From Janthinobacterium lividum PAMC 25724 (GTDB lineage: Bacteria > Pseudomonadota > Gammaproteobacteria > Burkholderiales > Burkholderiaceae_D): a DNA stretch of 64,000 nt. The notes under the pieces were generated by a model. That model did not search any database and was not told where the DNA came from. It saw only the letters and a list, made by a program, of their open reading frames with translations. The stretch covers positions 244,795 to 308,794 of the forward strand of contig AHHB01000042.1 in the NCBI GenBank assembly GCA_000242815.2, read 5' to 3'. Of this stretch, positions 1-8,152 are shown piece after piece. Both the position numbers and the translations under genes were made by a program. The stretch's first letter is position 1. Every line of letters begins with the position of its first letter.

Positions 1-1113
1 TCCATCGTGGTGACCATGCTGGTGCGCCGCGCCATGCTGCTGGAAATCTGCGGCATTACTGAGGCCGTGCAAGACCTGGCGGCAGGCAAGCTGATGGCTG
101 GCGCCCCCAAACACGGCAAGGACGAGATCGCCGCCACGTCGCGCGTGCTGGACCAAACCATCGCCCACCTGAACCAGACCTTGCGCACCATCATGGGCGC
201 CGTGCAATCGATCGATACGGCGTCGCGCGAAATTGCCACTGGCAATCAGGATCTGTCGGCGCGCACGGAAATGCAAGCGAGCTCGCTGGAAGAAACGTCG
301 AGTGCCATGGAAGCACTGACGCAGGCCGTCAATGACAACGCCGACAACGCCCAGCTGGCCTGCGACTTGGCGGGGCAAGCGTCGACCCTGGCGACGCAAG
401 GGGGCGCTTCGATGCAGCAGGCGGTGGCGACGATGGCGACGATACGGGCCAATTCGCGCCAGATCGTAGATATTATCGGCGTGATCGATGGCATTTCCTT
501 ACAGACCAATATCCTGGCGCTAAATGCGGCGGTGGAAGCGGCGCGCGCGGGCGAGCAAGGGCGCGGCTTTGCCGTGGTCGCGTCCGAAGTGCGCACCCTG
601 GCACAACGCTCGGCGCAGGCCGCCAGGGAAATCAAGACCCTGATCGCCACCTCGGTCACTACCATCGATGGCGGCAGTGTTGCAGTGCAGCAAGCCGGAG
701 CCAGCATGGGCGCTATCGTCGCCTCGGTGCAGCAAGTCAACGAGATCATCGAGCGCGTGAAACAGGCCAGCGCCGAGCAAGCGTCGGGCATCACGGAAGT
801 GAACCAGGCTGTCACGCAAATGGATGACGTCACCCAGCAAAATGCAGCCCTGGTGGAGCAGGCGGCAGCGGCGGCGGCCAGTTTGCAGGACCAGGCCGTC
901 AAATTGTCGGCAGCCGTAGCCGTATTCACCCTGGACGAGCAACCCGCTACGCCGCTCGGCGACAGCGACGACGCGCTCTTCCAGCATCCGGCCAGTCGCA
1001 TCAAGGAAGAAGGCAAGGACAGGCGCGCGCAGCACAGCGCGCTGCGCAGCCTGCCCGACCTGCGCGCAAGCAAGGATACGCCGCCGCGCCGGCGTGGCCA
1101 GATGCGTAATTAA
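1..1113 (+). CDS. Methyl-accepting chemotaxis protein, C-terminal part (5' end outside window)
   Basis: Cytoplasmic signalling end of a chemoreceptor that controls the CheA kinase. The frame is open from base 1, so the sensor domain and membrane segments lie upstream of the window. Visible are a HAMP-like stretch (about the first 60 residues), a methylation-helix region rich in Glu, Gln and Ala, and the diagnostic hairpin tip ([17 protein letters not shown], then [19 protein letters not shown]). The coiled coil returns to about residue 310 and is followed by a basic, low-complexity tail of about 55 residues. There is no CheB/CheR-binding pentapeptide at the C terminus. Family assignment is secure; the ligand is unknown. 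Confidence 0.95.
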   Translation, partial: SIVVTMLVRRAMLLEICGITEAVQDLAAGKLMAGAPKHGKDEIAATSRVLDQTIAHLNQTLRTIMGAVQSIDTASREIATGNQDLSARTEMQASSLEETSSAMEALTQAVNDNADNAQLACDLAGQASTLATQGGASMQQAVATMATIRANSRQIVDIIGVIDGISLQTNILALNAAVEAARAGEQGRGFAVVASEVRTLAQRSAQAAREIKTLIATSVTTIDGGSVAVQQAGASMGAIVASVQQVNEIIERVKQASAEQASGITEVNQAVTQMDDVTQQNAALVEQAAAAAASLQDQAVKLSAAVAVFTLDEQPATPLGDSDDALFQHPASRIKEEGKDRRAQHSALRSLPDLRASKDTPPRRRGQMRN

Positions 1114-1740
1114 GCCCGGCGCGCGCATCGGCTGGCGCGGATGCGGCAGGTGGGGCGCAGCGTCCGGCAGGTGGGGCGCAGCGTCCGGCATGCGGCGCCA
1201 CGGCGTCCCCAGCGCCCTGGCGATGCCTGTGTCCGGCCCCGAATACAGTTGCTGCACATGCTAGACGCTAGACGCCGCGCCCTTCGCGCATGGCACCAAG
1301 ACTTGCCGGCGGCGCGATAGCGCCCCTCATACGCTGGCGTTTCCATGCTACGCCCACCCACGCCGTCGAGCATTACGGTCAGACCGCTCAGTGGACGCGC
1401 CACGCTAATGGAATCGTCCGAAAAATTGATACCGGCAAGGCGTTTTTCATGCCAGAATTGTCCTGCCGCGCTTCCCTCCGTCCCCTTCGCCACACCTTAA
1501 AAATAAATAAAAATTAATCTTCTTGCCATGGCGGCGGCGATGAACATCGTCGTAAAATGACGAAAATATCCGATGAACAAGGTCAAAACGGCGATTTTTT
1601 ACAGAATATATTGTCGAGTTGAACTATTGCCACGCATAAACAGCGATAATCGTCGGGCATTGCGCCAAACGCTCATGAAGCAGACAGCGCCAGCGCATGA
1701 CAGAATAAGCACCGGGCACGAAAATAATGATGAAAGCGTG
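1114..1740. other. Intergenic stretch with a 21-bp tandem duplication
   Basis: There is no convincing gene between the chemoreceptor and the HDOD gene. A 21-bp unit beginning CGGCAGGTGGGG is present twice head to tail at 1144-1164 and 1165-1185, with a partial third copy. The last 250 bases turn AT-rich (around 1495-1520), which fits a promoter for the downstream gene. The frame of the downstream gene stays open back to 1573, but the extra 56 residues look non-coding. Confidence 0.5.
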
Positions 1741-2607
1741 ATGATGAAAGCGGCAGCGCAAAAGCAGGCAGTGCAGGAAGATCCGGTTGACGCCTTGATG
1801 CGTTCCATCCGTATCCCGCCGCGCCCCAGCCTGCTGGTCGACTTGCAGCGCGAACTGGCCGAAGACGACCCGTCGCCACGCCGCATCGCGCGCATCATCG
1901 CCAACGATGTCGGCATGTCCGGCGCCCTGCTGAAACTGGCCAACTCGCCCTTCTATGGCGCGGCACGCAAGGCCAAATCTGTCGAGCAAGGCATCAACTT
2001 TCTCGGCGTCAACCAGTGCAGCGCCATGATGACGGGCTTGCTGGCGCGTCAGGCGCTGGAAGCGGAAGGCGTGGAACTGAACAACTTCTGGGATGTGTCG
2101 GCCAAGCGCGCGCGCGCCGTGGTATTTACCTCGCGCAAGCTGCGCATCGCCCCGCCCGACATCGCCCATACCTTCGGCCTGTTCTGCGATATCGGCGTGC
2201 CCCTGCTGATGAACCGCTTCCCCGACTACGTCAACACGTACGCGGCGGCGGCCAACGATGCGCACAATTGCTTTACCAGCCTGGAAGATGCACGCCACCA
2301 GACCAACCACGCCGCCATCGGCTGCTTGCTGGCACGCAACTGGGGCCTGTCCTCCGATGTCTCCTGGGCGATTTTGCACCATCACGACTACTCGGTATTA
2401 ACGGACACGTCCACGGACGAAGCCATCCGCTCGCTCGTCGCCCTGTCGCTGCTGGCCGAAAAGGGTATTCAACGCTACCATGGCAACAGTACCTCGCTGG
2501 AATGGGACAAGGGCGGTGAACTTGCCTGCCAGCATCTCGGCCTGTCGCAGGAAGAAGCCGCCGACCTGCTCGACGAGTTGCACGAGATGTTCGATACCGA
2601 CCATTAA
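1741..2607 (+). CDS. HDOD domain signalling protein
   Basis: Stand-alone HDOD protein of about 288 residues. The HDOD fold is an HD-like domain without confirmed catalytic activity, used in bacterial signalling and motility control. The N-terminal third carries the typical pattern IPPRPSLLVDLQREL ... IARIIANDVGMSGALLKLAN, followed by an NFLG turn. A histidine-rich stretch near the C terminus (AILHHHDYS) resembles HD-superfamily remnants. I chose the double ATG at 1741/1744, which has GAAAG just upstream. An ATG at 1573 is in frame but would add a segment that does not look like protein. The gene sits alone; no partner is evident. Confidence 0.8.
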   Translation: MMKAAAQKQAVQEDPVDALMRSIRIPPRPSLLVDLQRELAEDDPSPRRIARIIANDVGMSGALLKLANSPFYGAARKAKSVEQGINFLGVNQCSAMMTGLLARQALEAEGVELNNFWDVSAKRARAVVFTSRKLRIAPPDIAHTFGLFCDIGVPLLMNRFPDYVNTYAAAANDAHNCFTSLEDARHQTNHAAIGCLLARNWGLSSDVSWAILHHHDYSVLTDTSTDEAIRSLVALSLLAEKGIQRYHGNSTSLEWDKGGELACQHLGLSQEEAADLLDELHEMFDTDH

Positions 2608-2708
2608 GGTATCGGGCGGCCATATCCACCTGTATGATCTGTCCCGGCGCCTGGCCTGAGCCTTGGCGCCCGTTCGCCTGACCCGTCTTTCTTAACCTGT
2701 TGATCGCC

Positions 2709-3917
2709 ATGCCCAAAAATAAGCGCCCTGTCCCCCGTAAATCCGCCAACACACCTGAAGACAAGGATGAGTCCGTCACGCGCATGCTGTGCACGATGGC
2801 CCTGAACCTGGCGGAGCAGGAAGACAGCGAATCGCAAGGCACGGTACTGGCCGAGCAAGCCGTCGAATTCGGCCGCCTGATCCGCAAGGCCTTGAATCAA
2901 AAGAAGGATGAAATCCTGTACGACGCTATCGAGCGCGCCAAATACGAAGACGTGGGTGCCTACCAGTACCTGCGCAGCCATATCGAAGAAGCGGCCTCGA
3001 TTTCCGTGATCCGCCGCGACAATGCCCCGGCCATGGAAATCAACGCCTTCGTCGTGCCCCTGCTGGTGCAAAGCACGGGCGGCCTGCAGGAAGCCGATTG
3101 CTTCCAGGACCAGGATGCGTTCGAAGCGCTGGTGAAAAGTTTCCAGCAGGCGCAGTTGGAAAGCGCCAAGGCCAAGGTGGTCTTGATGAGCCATGCCTAC
3201 GACCTCGATGAAATCGACCGCATCACTTACAGCCACTTGCATGAGATGGTGCGCGATGCGTACTCGTCGATGACAGACAAGAAGATCGTCGCCACGCCGG
3301 GCCTGGAAAACAGCATCGTGGGCTGGAGCGAGACAGCCTTCGGCCCGCAAGACACAGCCGTCGAACTGCGCTTCCTGCTGGGCTTTGCCCTCAAGCGCGT
3401 GGACGATCCTTTCTATGCGGAACCGAAGGATGAAGCGGCGCTCGACGCCTGGTTCGACGCGCGCATGGCCCGCTACCAGCAGTGGACGACGGAAGTGGGC
3501 GAGCTGGTCAAGCGCTGCCTGGCGCCCGCCAGCAGTGCCCTGGAAGTCAGTTTTTTATACCAGGATTTGTTCCACGGTGGCAAGGAACAAGGCATGAGCG
3601 AATATGCGATGCTGCAAATGATGTCGGGCATCAACCACGCGCTGGCGGAAAACAGCGTCGATGCCGCAGATGTCTCGGTCGTCGTCGGTCCGGCCGATGA
3701 ACACGGCGAAATGCTGTTGCGCGTCAACGTCAGCACGGCGGGCGGTGCGCTGCTGCACAGCGCCGACAAGCCGCTGGATCTGGCCGCCGACCTGCAGGAC
3801 GAAGTCGACGATATCTGCGATGCACTGGCCACCATCGGTGTGACGCAATTGTCAGTGGCCTTGAAATTCGATGCCAAGGGACAGCCGCTGGAAGCGCAAC
3901 CGTACGCACCGGCCTGA
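2709..3917 (+). CDS. Conserved protein of unknown function (possibly DUF2863)
   Basis: A 402-residue soluble acidic protein with no signal peptide or membrane segment. The composition is rich in Asp, Glu and Ala, with several predicted helical blocks and no recognisable catalytic motif. Length and composition recall the DUF2863 family of Burkholderiales, which has no known function; I make that match from memory with moderate confidence. I prefer the ATG at 2709; a TTG at 2700 is also in frame. The gene is convergent with the glycosylase gene 27 bp downstream. Confidence 0.6.
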   Translation: MPKNKRPVPRKSANTPEDKDESVTRMLCTMALNLAEQEDSESQGTVLAEQAVEFGRLIRKALNQKKDEILYDAIERAKYEDVGAYQYLRSHIEEAASISVIRRDNAPAMEINAFVVPLLVQSTGGLQEADCFQDQDAFEALVKSFQQAQLESAKAKVVLMSHAYDLDEIDRITYSHLHEMVRDAYSSMTDKKIVATPGLENSIVGWSETAFGPQDTAVELRFLLGFALKRVDDPFYAEPKDEAALDAWFDARMARYQQWTTEVGELVKRCLAPASSALEVSFLYQDLFHGGKEQGMSEYAMLQMMSGINHALAENSVDAADVSVVVGPADEHGEMLLRVNVSTAGGALLHSADKPLDLAADLQDEVDDICDALATIGVTQLSVALKFDAKGQPLEAQPYAPA

Positions 3918-3943
3918 GGCGCTGGCGCGATCTATATTCTGGA

Positions 3944-4501
3944 TTAAAACGGCTGTAATGTTCTCCATTGCGCCAACTTGGCGCCATAGCCGAGCGTATA
4001 GGCAGGGCTGCTCGATGGCAAGCTGACGATGCGGTAACGCTGCGCGTGCTGGCCCAGCACCTTGAGGCCCAGCTTCGCGGCCGTGCCACCGTTAAAGGCG
4101 ATCGTGTGCAACTGCGGCAAGCTGGCGGCCAGGGCCACCAGGTCGTTGTCGTCGCGGGCGCGGATATTGCTATCCAGGCTGCCCGTGCGCTGCGCCTGCG
4201 CCACCACATCCCATAAGCCTACGCCGTGCGCCAGCAAGGTGCTCAAACGCGCTGCGTAAGGCAGGCTGCTCAATGCCACGCCCAGCACCTCGCCCAGCAA
4301 CATCCAGAATTTGTTTTGCGGGTGCGCATAGTACTGACTGTGCGCCAGCGATTTTTCGCCGGGCAGGCTGCCCAGTATCAGCAGGCGCGTGCCGGCGTCG
4401 ACGACGGGAGCGAAGCAGCGCTTGCGCGTGTCGACGGCAACGTCTGGCAAGAAGGCTGGGCTATTCAAACGAGAGCTCCGGAAGGGGAAACGAAGCACCA
4501 T
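3944..4501 (-). CDS. DNA-deoxyinosine glycosylase (UDG superfamily, HDG type)
   Basis: Base-excision repair enzyme removing hypoxanthine (deaminated adenine) from DNA. The 185-residue protein shows the UDG-superfamily fold markers: LILGSLPGEKSL near residue 46, an NKFW motif in the next block, a TIAFNGG stretch, and the C-terminal LPSSSPAY loop. This arrangement is that of family-6 hypoxanthine-DNA glycosylases rather than MUG or UNG. The gene is divergent from the DUF962 gene, with a 62-bp shared promoter region containing TTGACA. The first 25 residues are weakly conserved, so the true start could be internal. Confidence 0.82.
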   Translation of the reverse strand: MVLRFPFRSSRLNSPAFLPDVAVDTRKRCFAPVVDAGTRLLILGSLPGEKSLAHSQYYAHPQNKFWMLLGEVLGVALSSLPYAARLSTLLAHGVGLWDVVAQAQRTGSLDSNIRARDDNDLVALAASLPQLHTIAFNGGTAAKLGLKVLGQHAQRYRIVSLPSSSPAYTLGYGAKLAQWRTLQPF

Positions 4502-4563
4502 TTTACCCGGCCACGCGACGGTGTAGAATTGCTTGACAAGCTAGCCCACACAAGAGACCACCC

Positions 4564-4992
4564 ATGCGCACCATCGACACCCTGCTGGCCCAGTATGGCG
4601 AAAGCCACCGCAACGACGTCAATGAATGGGTACATATCGTGTGCGTGCCCTTGATCGTTTTCAGCCTGCTGGGGCTGCTGTGGAGCGTGCACCCCAGCGT
4701 GGCACTGCTCGCCAGTGTTCTGGCCTTATTCTATTATTTCAAGTTGTCGCGCCCGTTCGCGGCGGGCATGCTGGCGATGCTGGCCGTCATGCTGGGCCTG
4801 CTACTGCTGATGCCGGCACTGACCATCGTGCCCGTGTCGGTGGCGCTATTCGTGCTGGCCTGGATCGGCCAATTCATCGGTCACCAGATCGAAGGCAAGA
4901 AACCGTCGTTCCTGGACGATGTACGCTTCTTGCTGGTGGGGCCGCTGTTCGTGCTGGGATTTTTGTACCGGCGCCTGCGGCTGGCGTATTGA
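4564..4992 (+). CDS. Mpo1-like / DUF962 membrane protein
   Basis: Small integral membrane protein (142 residues) of the DUF962/YGL010w family. The yeast member Mpo1 is an Fe(II)-dependent dioxygenase that alpha-oxidises 2-hydroxy fatty acids. The family histidine motifs are present: HRNDVNEWVHIVCVP at the N terminus, and GHQIEGKKPS before the last segment. There are about four hydrophobic helices between residues 25 and 130. The bacterial substrate is not established; a lipid oxidation role is inferred from the family. Confidence 0.85.
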   Translation: MRTIDTLLAQYGESHRNDVNEWVHIVCVPLIVFSLLGLLWSVHPSVALLASVLALFYYFKLSRPFAAGMLAMLAVMLGLLLLMPALTIVPVSVALFVLAWIGQFIGHQIEGKKPSFLDDVRFLLVGPLFVLGFLYRRLRLAY

Positions 4993-5142
4993 GCTGCAAG
5001 CGCGCATGTGCTCATGCTGGGCCGGTAACAGATTTTTACTCTTCGTAACGAGCTATCTGCGCTAAGTTTCCTTATGATAAGTCAGCACCTTTACTGCTGG
5101 TCGACGCAATCGGCAACTAACTTTTGTCCAAGGGAGTCCCAC

Positions 5143-5592
5143 ATGAAAGCACCAATTATTGCAGTGGCATTGCTCGCCACCCTGGCCGGCTGCGCCGTAC
5201 AACCGAACTCGGCAAACGTCTACCCTGCGCGCCAGGCGCAAAATGAACAGACGGTTCGCATGGGCACGGTTGAATCCGTGCGTGAAGTGACCATCGCCAA
5301 AGGCGAAACAGGCACGGGCGTACTTGCTGGCGCGGCACTAGGCGGCGTGGCCGGCTCGGCAGTCGGTGGTGGCAAGGGCGCCATTGCGGCCAGCATCCTC
5401 GGCGCGGTCGCCGGCGGCATCGCCGGCCAAAGCATTGAAGCGAACGCTTCCAACAAGCGCGGTCTGGAAATCACCGTGCGCCTGGACAATGGCGACATGC
5501 GCGCCATCGTGCAAGAGGCGGACGAACTGTTCCGTCCGGGCGAGCGCGTGCGCCTGCTGTCGGACGGCCGCAAGACCCGCGTCACGCACTGA
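5143..5592 (+). CDS. Glycine-zipper outer-membrane lipoprotein (SlyB / 17-kDa antigen type)
   Basis: A lipoprotein of 149 residues. The signal peptide ends in the lipobox LAGC (Cys about residue 17). After the mature N terminus comes a glycine-zipper double helix (VLAGAALGGVAGSAVGG, then ILGAVAGGIAGQ) typical of SlyB-like and Rickettsia 17-kDa proteins, followed by a small beta domain. The ATG at 5143 is preceded by AAGGGAG at 5130-5136, so the longer frame starting at 5074 is rejected. The likely role is envelope integrity, inferred from the family. Confidence 0.88.
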   Translation: MKAPIIAVALLATLAGCAVQPNSANVYPARQAQNEQTVRMGTVESVREVTIAKGETGTGVLAGAALGGVAGSAVGGGKGAIAASILGAVAGGIAGQSIEANASNKRGLEITVRLDNGDMRAIVQEADELFRPGERVRLLSDGRKTRVTH

Positions 5593-5614
5593 TAGCACGG
5601 CCGGCGCGCAGGCA

Positions 5615-5734
5615 TCAGGCGAAGGCGCAGGTCGCCAGCAACAAAACCGAGGGGTGCAGCCAGACGGCAACCGAGGTTGCCACGATAACGTAGACAAGCA
5701 AGCTCCAGACTTTGACATGCAGTGACGTTGGCAT
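5615..5734 (-). CDS. Predicted 39-residue membrane miniprotein
   Basis: Very short gene supported mainly by its translation signals: a near-perfect Shine-Dalgarno GAAAGGAGG (5741-5749) sits 6 nt before an ATG at 5734. The product has one hydrophobic helix (VWSLLVYVIVATSVAVWL) after a short N terminus, then a second hydrophobic patch at the C terminus. The gene ends 22 bp from the convergent lipoprotein gene. Upstream, 5757-5815 is strongly AT-rich and could hold its promoter. No family is recognised. It is a single-pass inner-membrane small protein if real. Confidence 0.6.
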   Translation of the reverse strand: MPTSLHVKVWSLLVYVIVATSVAVWLHPSVLLLATCAFA

Positions 5735-5918
5735 GGCGCCCCTCCTTTCAAGATGCAATTCAGAACATATTTAATTGATAATAATGTAAATATTTTTATA
5801 AATTTAATATTTTCCAGCAGCACTGCGCTGGCTCAATGCCTGAGGGTATCTGGCCGCGCATATGGCCCATCCATTTGCCAAGCTCGACCGGGACGCGCAA
5901 TGCCCTTATACTCGGGCG

Positions 5919-6872
5919 ATGTCCTCTCCTCTCCTGTTCATCATTGCCTGCTTAATCTGGGGCTCCACCTTCTGGGCCATCACCTTGCAGCTGGGCGATG
6001 TCGCCCCCGCCATTTCCGTGGTCTACCGCTTCGGCCTCGCCTGCGCCACCCTGTTTGCCTGGTGCGCATTGCGCGGCGACACCTTGCGCCTTCCCTGGCG
6101 CGCACAAAAATGGATGCTACTGCAAGGCCTGGCCTCGTTTGCCCTCAGCTATGTCTGCACCTATAGCTCGGAGCAATACCTCGTCTCTGCCCTCGTCAGC
6201 GTACTATTTGCGTTGATGGTGTTCTGGACACCATTACTCAACCGCATCGCCTTCGGCACACGCCTCACCTGGAGCACTTGCTGCGCGGCGTTTGTCGCCA
6301 TCTGCGGCATCGTGCTGCTGTTTTACCAATCCATCGGCGCGGCGCTGCACGATATTGTCGGCGGCGGCAATGGCCGCAATGCACATTTCCTGCTCGGTTT
6401 CATGCTGGCCCTGGTGGCCACCGTTTCGAGCACGCTCGGCAATGCCCTGGTCATGAAGGTGCGCGAGCATTCCAGCAACGTGATGCTGAGCATGGCCTGG
6501 AGCATGCTGTGGGGCACGCTCATGGTGGCCGTCTGGGCCATCGCCACGGGCCAGTCCTGGCAAGTACCCACACGCCCCAGTTACTGGATAGGCTTGCTGT
6601 ATCTGGCCATCTTCGGCTCGGTGATCGCCTTCAGTGCCTATTTCACTTTAATCGCGCGCATCGGCACGCAAAAGACCGTCTATATCGGCGTAGTCACGCC
6701 CGTCATCTCGGTGCTGCTGTCGGTGCAATTCGAACACTACCGGCCCGCCGCCATCGAATGGGTGGGCATGCTGCTGTGCCTATCGAGCGTGGCTTGGGCC
6801 CTGACGTCAGGCGCGCGCAAGACGGCTGGCGTTTCCGCCATTTCCACCACTTCATCAGTAAAGGCAACATGA
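5919..6872 (+). CDS. DMT superfamily transporter (EamA domains)
   Basis: Inner-membrane permease of about 317 residues with ten hydrophobic helices arranged as two EamA repeats. The first repeat opens with IACLIWGSTFWAI, a classic DMT signature; the second starts near residue 150. Members export metabolites or amino acids, but the substrate cannot be read from sequence. The ATG at 5919 begins directly before the first helix; the upstream in-frame ATG at 5862 would add a charged leader. Its stop overlaps the next gene's start (ATGA, 6869-6872), so the two are translationally coupled. Confidence 0.85.
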   Translation: MSSPLLFIIACLIWGSTFWAITLQLGDVAPAISVVYRFGLACATLFAWCALRGDTLRLPWRAQKWMLLQGLASFALSYVCTYSSEQYLVSALVSVLFALMVFWTPLLNRIAFGTRLTWSTCCAAFVAICGIVLLFYQSIGAALHDIVGGGNGRNAHFLLGFMLALVATVSSTLGNALVMKVREHSSNVMLSMAWSMLWGTLMVAVWAIATGQSWQVPTRPSYWIGLLYLAIFGSVIAFSAYFTLIARIGTQKTVYIGVVTPVISVLLSVQFEHYRPAAIEWVGMLLCLSSVAWALTSGARKTAGVSAISTTSSVKAT

Positions 6873-7378
6873 ACACTTCCAACGCCACCCTCGCCATCCG
6901 TCCCGCCCTGGCAAGCGACGTGGCCGCCATCTTCGGCATGATCCATGAACTGGCCGTGTTTGAAAAACTTGAACACCTGATGATCGCCAAGGAATCCATG
7001 CTGCACGACAGCCTGTTTGGCCGCCATCCCGCCTGCGAAGCACTGGTCGGCGTGGAAAATGGCGAAGTGGTGACGTTCGCCCTGTTCTTCCACAACTTTT
7101 CCACCTTCCTCTGCCGCAAGGGGCTGTACCTGGAAGACCTGTACGTGAAGCAGTCGGTGCGCGGCAAGGGCTATGGCAAACAGATGCTGGTGGCGCTGGC
7201 GCAACTGGCCGTCGAACGCGATTGCGGCCGCTTCGAATGGTCGGTGCTGGACTGGAATGAAAACGCGATCAACTTCTACAAGGGCATGGGCGCGGACGTG
7301 ATGCCGGACTGGCGCATCTGCCGCGTGGCTGGCGATGCCTTGACGCAATTGTCGGCTGGCACGCCCAAACCCGCATAA
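6869..7378 (+). CDS. GNAT N-acetyltransferase, SSAT-like
   Basis: A 169-residue acetyltransferase using acetyl-CoA. It has the GNAT core: an N-terminal helix pair (SDVAAIFGMIHELAVFE), a central beta strand LYLEDLYVKQSVRGKGYG containing the pyrophosphate-binding R-G-x-G-Y-G loop, and the C-terminal strand WSVLDWNENAINFYKGMGA. Overall layout, including FFHNFSTFL, resembles spermidine/diamine acetyltransferases, so polyamines are a reasonable guess. It is coupled by a 4-nt overlap to the upstream exporter, suggesting that the two handle one compound. Confidence 0.85.
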   Translation: MNTSNATLAIRPALASDVAAIFGMIHELAVFEKLEHLMIAKESMLHDSLFGRHPACEALVGVENGEVVTFALFFHNFSTFLCRKGLYLEDLYVKQSVRGKGYGKQMLVALAQLAVERDCGRFEWSVLDWNENAINFYKGMGADVMPDWRICRVAGDALTQLSAGTPKPA

Positions 7379-7387
7379 GCGATTGCC

Positions 7388-7422
7388 CAAAAAAATCCCC
7401 GCGGGCTAGCGGCACCGCGGGG
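7388..7422 (-). terminator. Intrinsic terminator of the minus-strand miniprotein gene
   Basis: A perfect 8-bp GC stem, CCCCGCGG (7397-7404) with CCGCGGGG (7415-7422), has an A-run at 7389-7395 on the plus strand. Read on the minus strand this is a stem followed by a U-run, so it terminates leftward transcription, matching the small gene at 7574-7711. It has no T-run on the plus side. Confidence 0.65.
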
Positions 7423-7573
7423 TGAACCCATTGTCAAGTGGGAGGGGGAGAATGCAATCAACGGTGATCACTATAAACGCTACAACTTGTCACCGCGCCG
7501 ACCTTTACATTTGCTTACCGGGCCTTACATTTTCCTTAAAGCACTCACGTCACTGCCCATCGCTTGCCACAGT

Positions 7574-7711
7574 TTATTTCCGTGGTTCAATCAATATTCC
7601 GTGCAAGCCTATCTGTTGTTGCGCAACGCGACTATCAGCGTGCGCATTCGTATAAAGTTGGTACACTGTCAGGCAGGCGATGCCAACAGCAAACACGGCA
7701 AAAATGACCAT
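7574..7711 (-). CDS. Predicted 45-residue membrane miniprotein
   Basis: Short gene with AAGGAG (minus strand, 7718-7723) exactly 6 nt before the ATG at 7711. The product has an N-terminal hydrophobic helix (VIFAVFAVGIACLTVY) followed by a polar tail of about 25 residues ending in EPRK. An intrinsic terminator for the same strand lies 150 bp downstream. Ribosome site, hydrophobic helix and terminator together argue for a genuine monocistronic small-protein gene. No homologue is recognised. Confidence 0.62.
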   Translation of the reverse strand: MVIFAVFAVGIACLTVYQLYTNAHADSRVAQQQIGLHGILIEPRK

Positions 7712-7961
7712 ACGACGCTCCTTGAGTATGCTTGTCGGCATCAGCAATATCAGCGATATCAGCGATATCAGAGCCTGCGGCCGCTGATGGCCAGGCAGGG
7801 AAGAATCAGTGTGACATCTTCTGCTGGTAGGGCCTTGCGCAAGATCAAATGCGCCAACGTGAGGACACGCTGGCGTTTGATGCGGCGCAAAATGGCAGCC
7901 ATGTGCTCACACACAATAAACGCATTAATGAATGCATCGTCGTGCATACGGGAGCCGCATC

Positions 7962-8141
7962 ATGAATGTCTTTGCCAAACCACTGGTCATGAAAATCTAC
8001 CGCACCTACCTGCGTTTTCGCCTGGAACGCTACACACGCGACCTGCAAGCCATCGCTGAACAGCGCGAAAACGACTTCCAGGCTGAACGCATCCTGCACC
8101 AGGCGGTCGTCTCTGTGCGTTCGAAACTACACTCGCTGTAA
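7962..8141 (+). CDS. Small hypothetical protein (59 residues)
   Basis: Basic, helical protein with GGGAG at 7950-7954 about 7 nt before the ATG. The sequence alternates aromatic and charged residues (KIYRTYLRFRLERYTRDL), giving an amphipathic helix that could lie on membrane or nucleic acid. It ends 11 bp before the convergent end of the ABC transporter gene. No family is recognised and no function is proposed. The 250 bases before it hold only a short ATATCAGCG-type direct repeat near 7745-7775. Confidence 0.55.
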   Translation: MNVFAKPLVMKIYRTYLRFRLERYTRDLQAIAEQRENDFQAERILHQAVVSVRSKLHSL

Positions 8142-8152
8142 GCAGGCGGACG

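Noticed and set aside
246..1257. Long minus-strand frames opposite the chemoreceptor
   Set aside because: Frame shadows of a high-GC gene; biased composition without recognisable motifs. The plus-strand frame has clear MCP motifs.
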